Position numbers and translations under genes: made by a program. Below are positions 43,241 through 52,248 of a stretch of 64,000 nucleotides of DNA, one piece after another (the stretch's first letter is position 1; each line of letters opens with the position of its first letter). The notes below the pieces were generated by a model, which saw only the letters and a list, made by a program, of their open reading frames with translations, did not search any database and was not told the origin of the DNA. Source of the DNA: Maribellus sediminis (GTDB taxonomy: Bacteria; Bacteroidota; Bacteroidia; Bacteroidales; Prolixibacteraceae); the NCBI RefSeq assembly GCF_011799805.1, contig NZ_WXUB01000003.1:682001-746000 (forward strand). The letters are read 5' to 3'.

Positions 43241-43659
43241 ATGAGGCACCACCCCGTCCTCGTCCGTCAGCTGACGGAGAAACAAAGCGGTATGTCTGAT
43301 TTGTTGAGGCGGGGGAAATTTTCGTACCGGGATTTTGTTTTTCAGTCCGTTTAACTATTTTGGAAAAAGAATTTCTCCTCCTTACGAAGGAGGAGTACGC
43401 CCTGAGAATTCGGGGTGGGAGGTGGTTGTAATAACAACAACACATACCAGGGTAGTAAAATCAACGCTTGTACAACAAACGCTTATCTTTGCGGCTCATG
43501 CATGCTTCGCTTTTCAAACGCTTTAATCAGATGAGCCTTTCTACCTTTGATGTACCTTTCCCGGGTTTTAACCCGGGGTTATTTGAGTTTAATTCTTTTA
43601 GGGCAATTTTCAATGAAGAAGTTTTACAAGCTCACGGCTCGCAGCTCAAAGCTCTCCCT
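43241..43659. repeat. A-B repeat remnants and a promoter-like element without a gene
   Basis: 43246-43320 is a B part (CACCACCCCGTCC, CCGTCAGCTGACGG, AAACAAAGCGG); 43372-43430 an A part (CTCCTCC, GGAGGAG, GAGAATTC-type hairpin, GGGAGGTGGTTG). TATCTTTG at 43484-43491 fits TAnnTTTG, with ATG 9 bp downstream (43498); the frame soon meets CCCGGGTTTTAACCCGGGG (43559-43577), a repeat also present near 45.2 kb, so any gene there is broken or absent. Confidence 0.55.
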
Positions 43660-44865
43660 TTAAAGCCTCTGACTAAACCTATACCTAAATGACAACTGAA
43701 CTTTGGTGGCCGAGGTGTTCCAGCCGTCGCTGTGGTTTTCGCGGTCGATCCATTGCAACTCAATCCCGGCCATCACGTTGCTTAGAGGGGTATAGAGGAG
43801 GTTGGCACTGGCATAACGCCCGTTACGAAAAGCTTCAGGTTTCTGTCCGTCGGAGTTTTGAGTATGTATGGCTGAGTAGCCTGCGTCAGTGCTCCACTTT
43901 TTATTCCAGTGGTGGTTGATGTAGCACGAATAGCTGTAAAGGGGCAGCGCCACACCTTTTATGGGGCGCAAGGTATTGCTGAAATCGTTTTTTATACCGA
44001 TGTCGGTGGGGGCATCGTTCATCAGGTTTTGTATACCTTTTCCGCCAACTGTTTGCAGCAGCAGCACATTGTTTTCGTTCAGGTTCAGGTTCGAACTCAG
44101 GTTAAAGCCCCAGCCCCAAACCTTACCGCTAAGGTCGTAAGGCTCGTTACCCTGATCCACCCATTCGATCTTTCTCAGTACCGCGGCAATTTCGGCATAA
44201 CCCCAGTGGCGTGTCATCCGGTATTCGGCCGCAAAATCGGGGATATTAAATCTGGGCTTTACATCCGATAGTTCGATGCGGTCGCCATAAACTCCTTCGT
44301 CGGCACTCGCACCCGGCTGTTCGAGGGCAAAGGCCAGGTAGTCGTCGCCTCGTAAAGGCATAAAGCGCAGTTGTACATTTTTGCACAGCGACAGGCCCAC
44401 CGGTCCCCAGTATTCGAGCATATTCGGAAAGCCGTCAACATCGCTGAAGAGGCTCCAGTTGCGTCCTGCTCCAAACATACCCAGTTCGGCCCAGGCATAG
44501 AGCAGGTGAAAGGTGGTTTCGTCGGCATTTTCACCCGAGCCAAACAAATCGAAGGCAAAATGGATCATGAGCTCGCCGTATTTGGTAGGCGTAAAACTCT
44601 GTACCCGAAACAACGATTGCCGCACCCCAAAAAATACATTGCCATCGCTGCCATATTCGTTTTTGTAAGCTGGCAGTTGCGTGGGGCGCATAACATCGAA
44701 ATAATCGGGATTGATCTGGTTGAAATTGTAACCGGCATCCGTCATCACCTGCCCCGATATCAGAAGCCGGGTTTTGTTTTCTTCCTGTGCATTTATCTGA
44801 AAGACGATAAGCGCAAATACAATGCTCAGGCAAAACGTGAAAATAGGCCGGGATGTGTTGTTCAT
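43660..44865 (-). CDS. DcaP-like outer-membrane porin
   Basis: Start at ATG 44865 (MNNTSR), beginning a signal peptide ending INAQ; the open frame extends to 45006 but that DNA is repeat sequence. 401 residues. Features: TRLLISGQVMTDAGYNF near the start, FRVQSFTPTKYGELMIHFAFDLFG (about 80-105), and a final strand VQLSFRYRFSQRL ending in an aromatic-type barrel terminus. This resembles the DcaP-like porins that admit anionic or dicarboxylate solutes. It is convergent with the citrate synthase gene, separated by repeats. Confidence 0.8.
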   Translation of the reverse strand: MNNTSRPIFTFCLSIVFALIVFQINAQEENKTRLLISGQVMTDAGYNFNQINPDYFDVMRPTQLPAYKNEYGSDGNVFFGVRQSLFRVQSFTPTKYGELMIHFAFDLFGSGENADETTFHLLYAWAELGMFGAGRNWSLFSDVDGFPNMLEYWGPVGLSLCKNVQLRFMPLRGDDYLAFALEQPGASADEGVYGDRIELSDVKPRFNIPDFAAEYRMTRHWGYAEIAAVLRKIEWVDQGNEPYDLSGKVWGWGFNLSSNLNLNENNVLLLQTVGGKGIQNLMNDAPTDIGIKNDFSNTLRPIKGVALPLYSYSCYINHHWNKKWSTDAGYSAIHTQNSDGQKPEAFRNGRYASANLLYTPLSNVMAGIELQWIDRENHSDGWNTSATKVQLSFRYRFSQRL

Positions 44866-45315
44866 AAGTCGGTGTTCTGAGAATGCTTCATTAAATTTAC
44901 GAAGAGGTTGGGGAAAAACAAGGGGGAAGGGATTAGTTTGCAGTCGCAGAGAAGATTGCTTCGTTCCCGAGTATTCGGGACAAGCAGTTCCTCCTCGCAA
45001 TGACAATCATTTGTGAATATAAGGCGGTGGACAAGTAATTGCCACGAAGTGGTAAAATTTGAATAACCTCGGGTGAAACCCGTGGGACAATGCCGAATAC
45101 GAAACAGCCACGAAGTGGTTGAATGTGCACCAATGAGGGATAAAAGGATTATTCACCCCTTTCAGGGATAACAAAAAACCTTGACTTCTTCACCGGGTTG
45201 AAACCCGGGGTTATTCCTATTTAATTCCTTCGGGATAATGGAAAAGCAATCTGTTAGAATAAAGATCCCTGGTTGCAAACGATAGGCAGGACAGGTTTCC
45301 GTTAGCGAATGCTCA
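44866..45315. repeat. R arm and CCACGAAGTGG/CCCGGGTTTCAACCCGG repeats
   Basis: 44952-45003 is an R arm with the same nested CGAGTATTCGGG insert as 40919-40970, followed by a cut-off h hairpin (GGCGGTGGAC). 45040-45240 holds GCCACGAAGTGGTAAAATTTGAATA, CCTCGGGTGAAACCCGTGGG, a second GCCACGAAGTGGT, and CCGGGTTGAAACCCGGGGTTATT. No gene is seen. Confidence 0.65.
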
Positions 45316-46305
45316 TCAAAAATTCGGATCCTCAAAAATGATTTCGTCGATTTTTCCGGCAATTTCAAGTGCGGCGTTGCGGCCGGTATCGTGAAAAAGG
45401 CTTTTGCCGTTGCTTCTTTCGGAGAGTGAGATTGTCAGCTCAGAAGTCATGCTTTCGCTGATGCGGCCCTCCATGATACCGGCAATCGGTGAGGCCAGCT
45501 CAGTGGCGTTGTCGCGGTGTGCCATTACTTTCAGCCGGTATTGTTTGTTTTCCATCAGCAGCATCACTTTTTGGCTGTCGGCATACGAGTGCAGCAGTTT
45601 GGTGCCATTGTAGGTGGTGAATTCAATCAGCTTTCCGTTAAAATACAATCCGGCAATAAAGCCGACAAAAGAACTGCGCAGCCAGGGAATTTTAGCAACT
45701 GAAGCTTTAAAGGATATGCCGGGCTGTGAAAAATGATTCGACTGCATCCAGAAGTAGGCCGAAGGGAAGGAGTGGCCCCAGTCTTTTTCGATATAACCCC
45801 GTCCGCCCGTAAAATCGATGTTTTTACCCCCGATTTTTAAGGTGCCATTCAACTCATGATCCATGCTGATGATGCCATGATAACATTCCATGAAGGGCAC
45901 AAAAGTATAAGGTCCCATGATTCCGGGAGAATACCACTTATTTGGCCATGGAACAGGATTTTTAAACTGCAGTATCCCAGAATAATTATCAAGGTCGAGT
46001 TGTATAAAGTTGCCTGTAAATTGATTACCGGCTATTCCTATTTCGAACGAAGTTGCACTGGCAGAAAAAGCACTCGCCGGAAATTTAATGTATTCGGCTG
46101 TTTGTGCTTTGCCGTCGAGCACCTGCACGAAAGCATGCGCCCCACCTTGCTCGTCCATGGCAATTCCGGGAATAAAAGCAAAGGCATGTTGCTCGTTGGC
46201 CGAAACTATTTTGTAGTACCAGCCTTCGAAATACTTTTTTGAACGCAACCAGCCGTGGTAGCGCTCCGGGTGGAATAAGGCCTGTATTTGATTGATCCAG
46301 TGCAT
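45316..46305 (-). CDS. Tocopherol-cyclase family protein
   Basis: Start at ATG 46305 (MHWINQI); the frame is open to 46353. 329 residues. HPERYHGWLRSKKYFEGWYYKIV (13-35), GRGYIEKDWGHSFPSAYFWMQSNHF (about 160-184) and the C-terminal WGHSFP-type core are hallmarks of the tocopherol cyclase (VTE1) family, two lipocalin-like beta barrels. Bacterial members are unlinked to tocopherol synthesis in most genomes and their substrate is unknown. There is no signal peptide. It is probably a single-gene unit. Confidence 0.87.
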   Translation of the reverse strand: MHWINQIQALFHPERYHGWLRSKKYFEGWYYKIVSANEQHAFAFIPGIAMDEQGGAHAFVQVLDGKAQTAEYIKFPASAFSASATSFEIGIAGNQFTGNFIQLDLDNYSGILQFKNPVPWPNKWYSPGIMGPYTFVPFMECYHGIISMDHELNGTLKIGGKNIDFTGGRGYIEKDWGHSFPSAYFWMQSNHFSQPGISFKASVAKIPWLRSSFVGFIAGLYFNGKLIEFTTYNGTKLLHSYADSQKVMLLMENKQYRLKVMAHRDNATELASPIAGIMEGRISESMTSELTISLSERSNGKSLFHDTGRNAALEIAGKIDEIIFEDPNF

Positions 46306-46435
46306 GGTGCTTAAAGGTAGTAAGAAAATCTTTGTTGATTTGGATGTTGACAATCATAGTTTTAAGTCGCCAGTAGAATGAAGAACAATGAGGGGGGACT
46401 GAACAACGGAAACCTTTGAGGGAAATAAAAAAGTT

Positions 46436-47011
46436 TTACAGAAAAACAGGATCGAATATAGCATTGTTAACAACCTGGTGAATGATCACAAAAATTACAG
46501 TCAGTACAAAACCAATGGCCAGCCGCCCGGTAATCCGGAGTTTGGGTTGCGATTTGAATATCCATAAGGCAATTCCTGCAAGAAACAGCGCAAGAAACAA
46601 ACAATCGATTAAATGCCCCTCATAAGCTGCGCCCAACGCTGCCTGGGCTTCCTGAAATTCGCTTGCATCATGTCCTCTTCCCACCAGGAAAAACCGAAAT
46701 GTGTACATTCCGGGCATGGCCAGAACACCCGCCAAAACAGCAGAACTGTATTTGAACTTTTTGACCAGGAATAAAACCATTACAACAAGGGTAATCAACA
46801 CGGTTCCGATAATACCACCCAGTGATACCTTCTGCTGCAGATCGGCTGGAATTGTTTCCAGAATGTACTCTTTGGCAGGCGTTGGTATAGCCCTGATTCC
46901 TTTCACCCAAACAGGAATACAGTGACCCAGTTCATGAAAATAGATGCTTATAAAAATTGTCAGGAAATACAATCCCCATACATTCAGCTCCTTTTTAAAA
47001 TCAAGTCTCAT
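46436..47011 (-). CDS. Membrane protein with HExxH motif (M50-like metalloprotease fold)
   Basis: 191 residues with about four transmembrane segments. The first (about 12-30) ends in FHELGHCIP with HELGH at 26-30, the zinc-binding motif of site-2-protease-like families. A second aspartate ligand motif (NxxPxxxxDG) is not clearly visible, so catalytic activity is uncertain. It is an inner-membrane protein of unknown substrate. Confidence 0.65.
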   Translation of the reverse strand: MRLDFKKELNVWGLYFLTIFISIYFHELGHCIPVWVKGIRAIPTPAKEYILETIPADLQQKVSLGGIIGTVLITLVVMVLFLVKKFKYSSAVLAGVLAMPGMYTFRFFLVGRGHDASEFQEAQAALGAAYEGHLIDCLFLALFLAGIALWIFKSQPKLRITGRLAIGFVLTVIFVIIHQVVNNAIFDPVFL

Positions 47012-47188
47012 ATCAGCTTAGTGATTATTAACGGTTATTTTTTTATGCAGTTCCTGAAATTACCGTGAACAAGCTGAAATACGAATATTATTCGACAAAT
47101 ACTCGACTTTAAGGGTTGAAAGCAAGGGAACAGGGGCAGAGAACCGATGCTTAAGCAGAGCGCAACTGATCCTCGCCAATAAGGCAGG

Positions 47189-49348
47189 TTAGTTCCTTTT
47201 GATGAAACGCTCCGTGAGTACCTGTTGATCTCCTATACGCACCTGCAACAGATAAACACCCGGATTCATGGATGAGGGCAGGTCGATATGTGTATGATTA
47301 TTCCCGTTAATCAATAAGCCGGGTTTGATTTGATGAACAGCCTGCCCCAGGTTGTTAAAGATGGTAAGCGTTACCTCTTCACTGCTGTTGAGCGTAAGGT
47401 CGACATTCAGATGATCGGTGGCCGGGTTGGGATACATCAGCAATTCAGTATCGTTCTGAATTTCTTCCACCACCACGTAAACCGAAACTTTTGCCATTTC
47501 GTCGTCGATCCAGTTCCAGCGTTTTATGAGGTATTCTTTCATGCTGTTGACCTGCTTGTCGTAGGTGTCGAGCAGCTCGAAACCGGGTAGCTCGCGCCAG
47601 ATCCATTTTCCGAGGTTGGGCCATTTTTTAAAATTCCGGTCTGCTGCTTCACTCAGGTTGGCAGCAATGGAATCAATGTACTGGAACATATTTTCGGTGC
47701 TCCACTCGTTTTGCCGTAAGGTTTCCCAGCGTTTTTTCATCTGGTACTGAAAGTAAGGCTCATGTATCATCATCTGGTAAAAAGCAGGATCGGGCCAAAA
47801 GTTGTAATCGATGCTCCATCCCCACCAGCGATCGCCATCGCGGTAAGTAGAATTGTGCATCGACTGGTCGAAATCCCATGCCGGTCCGGCCTTTAATTTT
47901 CCGCCTTTATCTTTGTGGAAATAGCAGCTCCATCCATAACCGTCGGGGTCGCGGGTGGCTTCGGTTACCAGCAAAAAGTCGACAAAACTGGGTAGATCGA
48001 TCCACTGGGCATACAAATCCCCGGGATTATCGGTATTAAACTGCTGCATCGCAAAACGGAAATCGTCATCGTATTTTCTGATATAGGCCAGCTGTTCAGG
48101 CATTACCTCATCCATATCGGGGTAACGCAGGCGCCGTGCCTGTCCAAAATCATCGTACTGTCCGGCGATTTCATAGATGTATCCCCCGGTGAGTTCCTCT
48201 CCTGAAATATCCTCGGGTTTTAGCTTGGCAATATTGAGCCGGTTTTTGGTGCGTTTTATTTTTTCAAGCAAAATATAAATGCCCTGGTATTCGCCGTTCA
48301 GCACCACCTCTACATGTTTGTTTCCGCTCGACCAGTGATCTGCACGGCGCGACAGCTCATGCCCCACGGGATTACGTAAAAAGGTATGGTCGATGTAGGA
48401 GGCCCTCAATATCCAGTCGTTCTCTTCCGGGAAACCAAGCAAGGCAACATCGTTATTATCGCCGTTTTCGAGGCGTGTTTCAAAGGTATAAGGCTTTTTC
48501 GGGTAGCCCATTGTTGAGTTTCCTCTCAGTTCAATACCAATGGTTCCATCATAGTGGTTAAAGGGATCGCTCAGGTTGTTTCTTTTTCCGGGACCGTTAA
48601 AAATTACTCCAAGGTGTCCGTTTATTTTGGGTTCGTCCACAATGGTCTGCCCTTTGGTATCGATCACGAATATGGGAAGATTGGAACTGGAAAATACCAG
48701 TGGGATTTCAATGCCCCCGGGCATAGGTAGATAGCGCCTTTCTTCGGAATCGACTTCAACCGACAAAAGCAAAGTAGAAGACATATCAGAAGAGTTGACA
48801 CTGGAATTGTGTATTTCAACAGCCAGCACATTCGTGCCGGTGAGTAACAGTTCGTTGAGTTTGCTTTTATCAATAAGAAACGACTCGTAATTTCCGCCCT
48901 GGTAAATCCGGGCTTCGTGGTTAACAGTTGAAATCTCGTCGAAAGCAGGAAATCCTGCTGAAAGTCCGGCCGAGCGGGCAATCTCCTGTCCGTTTAGGTA
49001 AGCTACAAAGGCATCGTCGTAATCGATGCTTAAAAGCGCGGTCTGAATTTCAGCTTTATCGTGGATCGAAAAAGTACGGCGTAAAAAGAGCGCGTTTGTT
49101 TGTTCAATAATTGTATTGTCGTCGTTATCGGCATAACCGATCCCGCCTTTCCCTTCACTCCATCCCGTTGCATCGAAATCAACATTGCGCCAGTTACTAT
49201 TTGGAGCTCCGTTGTTGCTTAAAGCATATTGAAAAATAGTATCGGGATAGAAAACGCTTTCCCAGTGCAGGTTTGAAAAACCCTTAGCGGGCAGAATACA
49301 TAAAATAGATAACAGTATAATAATGCCGTATTTCTGATTAGTTGCCAT
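47189..49348 (-). CDS. Secreted CotH-kinase-family protein with T9SS sorting domain
   Basis: Start at ATG 49348 (MATNQKYG), with a signal peptide ending KGFS. 719 residues. The order is: N-terminal jelly-roll-like segment (about 25-200, ALFLRRTF, VAYLNGQEIARS); the CotH atypical kinase domain (about 225-560) with GNSTMGYPKKPYTFE, DHTFLRNPVGHELSRR, GEYQGIYILLEKIKRTKNRL and AWDFDQSMHN, which are the metal- and ATP-binding segments of CotH; and a T9SS type A domain (from YPNPATDHLNV, about 645-719). It is expected at the cell surface, and CotH-like enzymes phosphorylate secreted proteins. Confidence 0.9.
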   Translation of the reverse strand: MATNQKYGIIILLSILCILPAKGFSNLHWESVFYPDTIFQYALSNNGAPNSNWRNVDFDATGWSEGKGGIGYADNDDNTIIEQTNALFLRRTFSIHDKAEIQTALLSIDYDDAFVAYLNGQEIARSAGLSAGFPAFDEISTVNHEARIYQGGNYESFLIDKSKLNELLLTGTNVLAVEIHNSSVNSSDMSSTLLLSVEVDSEERRYLPMPGGIEIPLVFSSSNLPIFVIDTKGQTIVDEPKINGHLGVIFNGPGKRNNLSDPFNHYDGTIGIELRGNSTMGYPKKPYTFETRLENGDNNDVALLGFPEENDWILRASYIDHTFLRNPVGHELSRRADHWSSGNKHVEVVLNGEYQGIYILLEKIKRTKNRLNIAKLKPEDISGEELTGGYIYEIAGQYDDFGQARRLRYPDMDEVMPEQLAYIRKYDDDFRFAMQQFNTDNPGDLYAQWIDLPSFVDFLLVTEATRDPDGYGWSCYFHKDKGGKLKAGPAWDFDQSMHNSTYRDGDRWWGWSIDYNFWPDPAFYQMMIHEPYFQYQMKKRWETLRQNEWSTENMFQYIDSIAANLSEAADRNFKKWPNLGKWIWRELPGFELLDTYDKQVNSMKEYLIKRWNWIDDEMAKVSVYVVVEEIQNDTELLMYPNPATDHLNVDLTLNSSEEVTLTIFNNLGQAVHQIKPGLLINGNNHTHIDLPSSMNPGVYLLQVRIGDQQVLTERFIKRN

Positions 49349-49495
49349 TGGTAAAATGTTAGTTAGCTGCAAAGCTAAAATTTTTCAGCAAACAAGAAGG
49401 GAAAAAGAAGATTAGCAATCTGTTATCAAACAGATAATGCGCGAAAATAGCCAATGTTTGCGGGAGACCGTTTCGAAAGTGGTAAGGTAATGTTG

Positions 49496-50536
49496 CTAAT
49501 CCTTTACTAAAAAAGCTTTCAGGGCCTTGGTGGGTTTGCCATCGTCGCCCCAGGCGCTAAGCGGGTAGCGGCTCCAGCTGCGTGCACCTTCCGGTTCCCA
49601 GTAGAATACACCTTTGCCACGTTCGTTGGGCACTTCCCTGACTTTTTGCTGCACAGTCACGAGCATGTCGTAGGTGTTTTGTACCATGGTATCGATGCCT
49701 CCCACTTCCACCACCATTACATCCTTGTTGTAACGCGAAGCCATGTCGTTGAGGTTGGCAGCCAGATCGTCGATATTTTCGGTGTAATCGGGTCGTCCTT
49801 CCAGCCAGTAGGGATAATACGAAAGGCCAATCATGTCGTATTTTGCACCGTTGGCTTCGGCAGCATCGAACCACCAGCGAAAACGCTCGTTGTTATTCCC
49901 CTGGTCGACATGCAGAATAACGATGGATTGCGGACTAACCGCTTTTATGGCTTCGTACCCTTTGTTGATGAGTTGCGCCAGTTGAGGCCAGTTGTCGGTG
50001 CTGCCCTCAGGATAGATCATGCCACCCGGAATCTCGTTGCCCACCTGCACCCATTCGGGAGTTACGCCGGCATCTTTTAGTGCCGACATCACATCGTACG
50101 TGTAATCGTACAAATCGGTCAGCAGCGTGGGAAAATCGTGACCTACCCATGCTTTGGGTTTTCGTTGTTTCCCGGGATCGGCCCAGCTGTCGCTGTAATG
50201 AAAATTGAGCATCACTTTCATACCCCATTCCTGAGCGCGAAGGGCCATGGCAACGGTTTCGTCTTTGCTGCAGTGTCCGCTAAACGGATTATCGGAAGGA
50301 TCGACAAAAGTTCGCAGACGAATGGCATTAATCCCATGATCTTTCAGGATTTGAAAGCAGTCTTCAGCTTCACCATTCTCGTTGTAAAAGGTATAGCCGC
50401 TGGCTTCCATTTGCGGCAACCAGCTGATGTCGGCGCCTTTTGCAAAATCATCTTTGGAACCTGGAGAAGTTGTTGGTTTGCATCCTGCGAAAAGTAGGAT
50501 TACCAAAGCAATAACATAAATTGTGGTTTTATACAT
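49496..50536 (-). CDS. GH53 arabinogalactan endo-beta-1,4-galactanase, lipoprotein
   Basis: Start at ATG 50536 (MYKTTIYV); the frame is open to 50638 but there encodes repeat DNA. 346 residues. The lipobox is LFAGCKPT (Cys19). GH53 motifs: FAKGADISWLPQMEASG (31-47), AIRLRTFVDP (71-80), LNFHYSDSWADPGKQ (110-124), acid/base Glu168 in WVQVGNE, nucleophile Glu277 in VVEVGG, and GVFYWEPEGA. It should hydrolyse beta-1,4-galactan of pectin or arabinogalactan at the surface. No sugar-uptake or SusCD genes are adjacent. Confidence 0.93.
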   Translation of the reverse strand: MYKTTIYVIALVILLFAGCKPTTSPGSKDDFAKGADISWLPQMEASGYTFYNENGEAEDCFQILKDHGINAIRLRTFVDPSDNPFSGHCSKDETVAMALRAQEWGMKVMLNFHYSDSWADPGKQRKPKAWVGHDFPTLLTDLYDYTYDVMSALKDAGVTPEWVQVGNEIPGGMIYPEGSTDNWPQLAQLINKGYEAIKAVSPQSIVILHVDQGNNNERFRWWFDAAEANGAKYDMIGLSYYPYWLEGRPDYTENIDDLAANLNDMASRYNKDVMVVEVGGIDTMVQNTYDMLVTVQQKVREVPNERGKGVFYWEPEGARSWSRYPLSAWGDDGKPTKALKAFLVKD

Positions 50537-50587
50537 GGTTTTAGTTTTTATGTCAGGCGACTTTAAAGATATAAAAAGATTGATTCG

Positions 50588-50762
50588 TTGAAGCACCAAT
50601 CCGTCCCCGTCCGTCAGCTGACGGATCGGGGCCACCATTCCTCAGCGGGGTGGGGAATATTCAATGATCATTCAATCCATCACTCCTCCGGTTTTTGTCA
50701 GGCGTTAAACCTTATAGTCTGATTTTCGTATCGTTACGTACTTCACAAAAAAATCATGTATT
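50588..50762. repeat. B-type repeat remnant upstream of the GH53 gene
   Basis: CACCAATCCGTCCC, CCGTCAGCTGACGG and GGGGCCACCATTCCTCAGCGGGGTGGGG (50592-50654): a B part with base changes in the outer arms. Confidence 0.6.
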
Positions 50763-51536
50763 ATGAGAAAATCGACTTTATTAATCGCTTTGTGTATCCT
50801 GTTCGCAGGATTTGTATCGTTCAGTTCACGGGCTCAGGAAACTCCTGCAATGCCCGAAATCTTCTTTGTTATGGAGGAGTTTGTAGCTCCGTCAGATTTG
50901 CAGGCTTTTATTGAAACCCAGCAAAAAGCCGTGGATCTTTGGAAAAAACACGAATTGGATATTCCGTTATTCACCTACAGGACTGCGGTAAATTCATTTT
51001 ACTGGGTGGTTCCTATTGAGAATATGGGAAGTATTGATGGTGTATTTCAAAAAGCCGGCGATGTGGTAGCTAAAATGAAAGCTGACGGTTTTGATGCCGA
51101 TAAAGAATTTCGCGATCTTTCTACTTCACGGCAAATGGTTATTCACTGGATGAAAAACCTGTCGTATCATCCCAACGGTAATATGGGGCAAACGAATGAC
51201 AACCGGTATTGCGAATGGACCTTCGTTTCCTTGCGTGCAGGCCACGAAAAAGCAGCAGCTGATGTGGTAAAGAAATACATCGACTTTTACAACAGCATTG
51301 AAGAAACGGATGAATGGGATATTTACTCTGTTGTAATGGGCTACGACACCCCGATGTGGATTTTAATGTTCAGGGCCGAAAATGCACTAACCATGCGGGA
51401 ACATGAGAAAATGTTAAACGATAAATACCAGGATACCTACCGGAAATTGTGGATGGAATTTAGTACCCATGTCAGAAAATACGAAGATCAGAAGGGCTGG
51501 TTCCTGCCCAATTGGTCGCTGAATGTATCGGAATAG
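50763..51536 (+). CDS. Exported protein of unknown function, paralogue of the protein at 21694-22458
   Basis: 257 residues with a signal peptide ending SRAQE. Shares with the 21.7-kb protein the order FFVMEEFVAPSDL, VNSFYWVVPIENMGSIDG, NLSYHPNG, CEWTFVSLRAGHEKAAADVVKKYIDFY, and a C-terminal KGWFLPNWS. Each has two similar halves that would suit two stacked ferredoxin-like domains. The degree of divergence suggests an old duplication. No neighbour shows what it works with. Confidence 0.72.
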   Translation: MRKSTLLIALCILFAGFVSFSSRAQETPAMPEIFFVMEEFVAPSDLQAFIETQQKAVDLWKKHELDIPLFTYRTAVNSFYWVVPIENMGSIDGVFQKAGDVVAKMKADGFDADKEFRDLSTSRQMVIHWMKNLSYHPNGNMGQTNDNRYCEWTFVSLRAGHEKAAADVVKKYIDFYNSIEETDEWDIYSVVMGYDTPMWILMFRAENALTMREHEKMLNDKYQDTYRKLWMEFSTHVRKYEDQKGWFLPNWSLNVSE

Positions 51537-52163
51537 TGATTCTTCGAATAGGATCACATTAGATATGCAATGGAGAAAACTTAGGTATTAAATAAACTGT
51601 ATACATAGTGAAAAAGGTTGTTGCCTTATCAGGCGGATTTTACCCTTTGGCTTAGCCCAAAGAGTAAACAGAAAACCCAAGGCTGCGCCCGCTTCCTTCA
51701 AAAAAGCCCTGCTTACCGGCAGGCAGGTACGCGATGCCGACTAAAATTACTGAACTCGTCGTACCTCCTCAAACAACAGTAATTTTTTAACGTCGTCACA
51801 GCTTGTTTTCTGCCCATCAGCGGACGGACGAGGCCAAAGCTCCGAAGGTAGCATTCAAATTTGTTGTTCACACAGAAGTGGACCGGCCTCTTTTGATCAT
51901 TGCCTGGAGTTGAAATAAAACCTTAGTGAGCGCGGGAAGCTCCGAGGAATCAAGGAGATCACCCGTCCGAACTTAGGTTTTATGAAAACGAAAGGGAAGG
52001 ACCAAAAGCAGCCTTGAACTTTGTGCATACTATTTGGTTCAAGCCAAATAGTATGGCCGCCGGCAGGCACAAAATTCAGAAGCTTTATTGTTAATCTAAT
52101 ATTGTAATCATCCAGATTTTCATTTTGATCCTTTAAATAGCCTATAGTTAACATGTGAAGAGA
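51537..52163. repeat. Noncoding mosaic of short palindromes
   Basis: About 600 bp with no supported gene. It includes TTTGGCTTAGCCCAAAG (about 51647-51663); CCTGCTTACCGGCAGGCAGG (51708-51727), nearly identical to the insert at 34712-34731; and a perfect hairpin CATACTATTTGG/CCAAATAGTATG (52026-52037 and 52044-52055, 6-nt loop) followed by GCCGGCAGGCA. Short open frames here (for example 51897-52154 minus) have no supporting features. Confidence 0.55.
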
Positions 52164-52219
52164 TAAAAAACAGCCACCGGCAGCTTACAGCACTTTTTCT
52201 GCAATCCGGACCGGTGGCT
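52164..52219 (-). terminator. Terminator of the lipoprotein gene at 52249-53028
   Basis: On the minus strand, AGCCACCGG (52219-52211) pairs with CCGGTGGCT (52180-52172) around a 30-nt loop and is followed by TTTTTTAT. It lies 30 bp after the stop of the lipoprotein gene. Confidence 0.75.
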
Positions 52220-52248
52220 CTCGGGGAAAATAATAATATGATAGTTAG

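Noticed and set aside
44866-45006. N-terminal extension of the DcaP-like porin
   Set aside because: Translates the R-arm repeat; the true signal peptide begins at 44865.
50537-50638. N-terminal extension of the GH53 lipoprotein
   Set aside because: Translates the CCGTCAGCTGACGG repeat; the lipoprotein signal begins at 50536.
51897-52154. 85-codon minus-strand frame in the noncoding mosaic
   Set aside because: Crosses palindromes and lacks any protein-like features.
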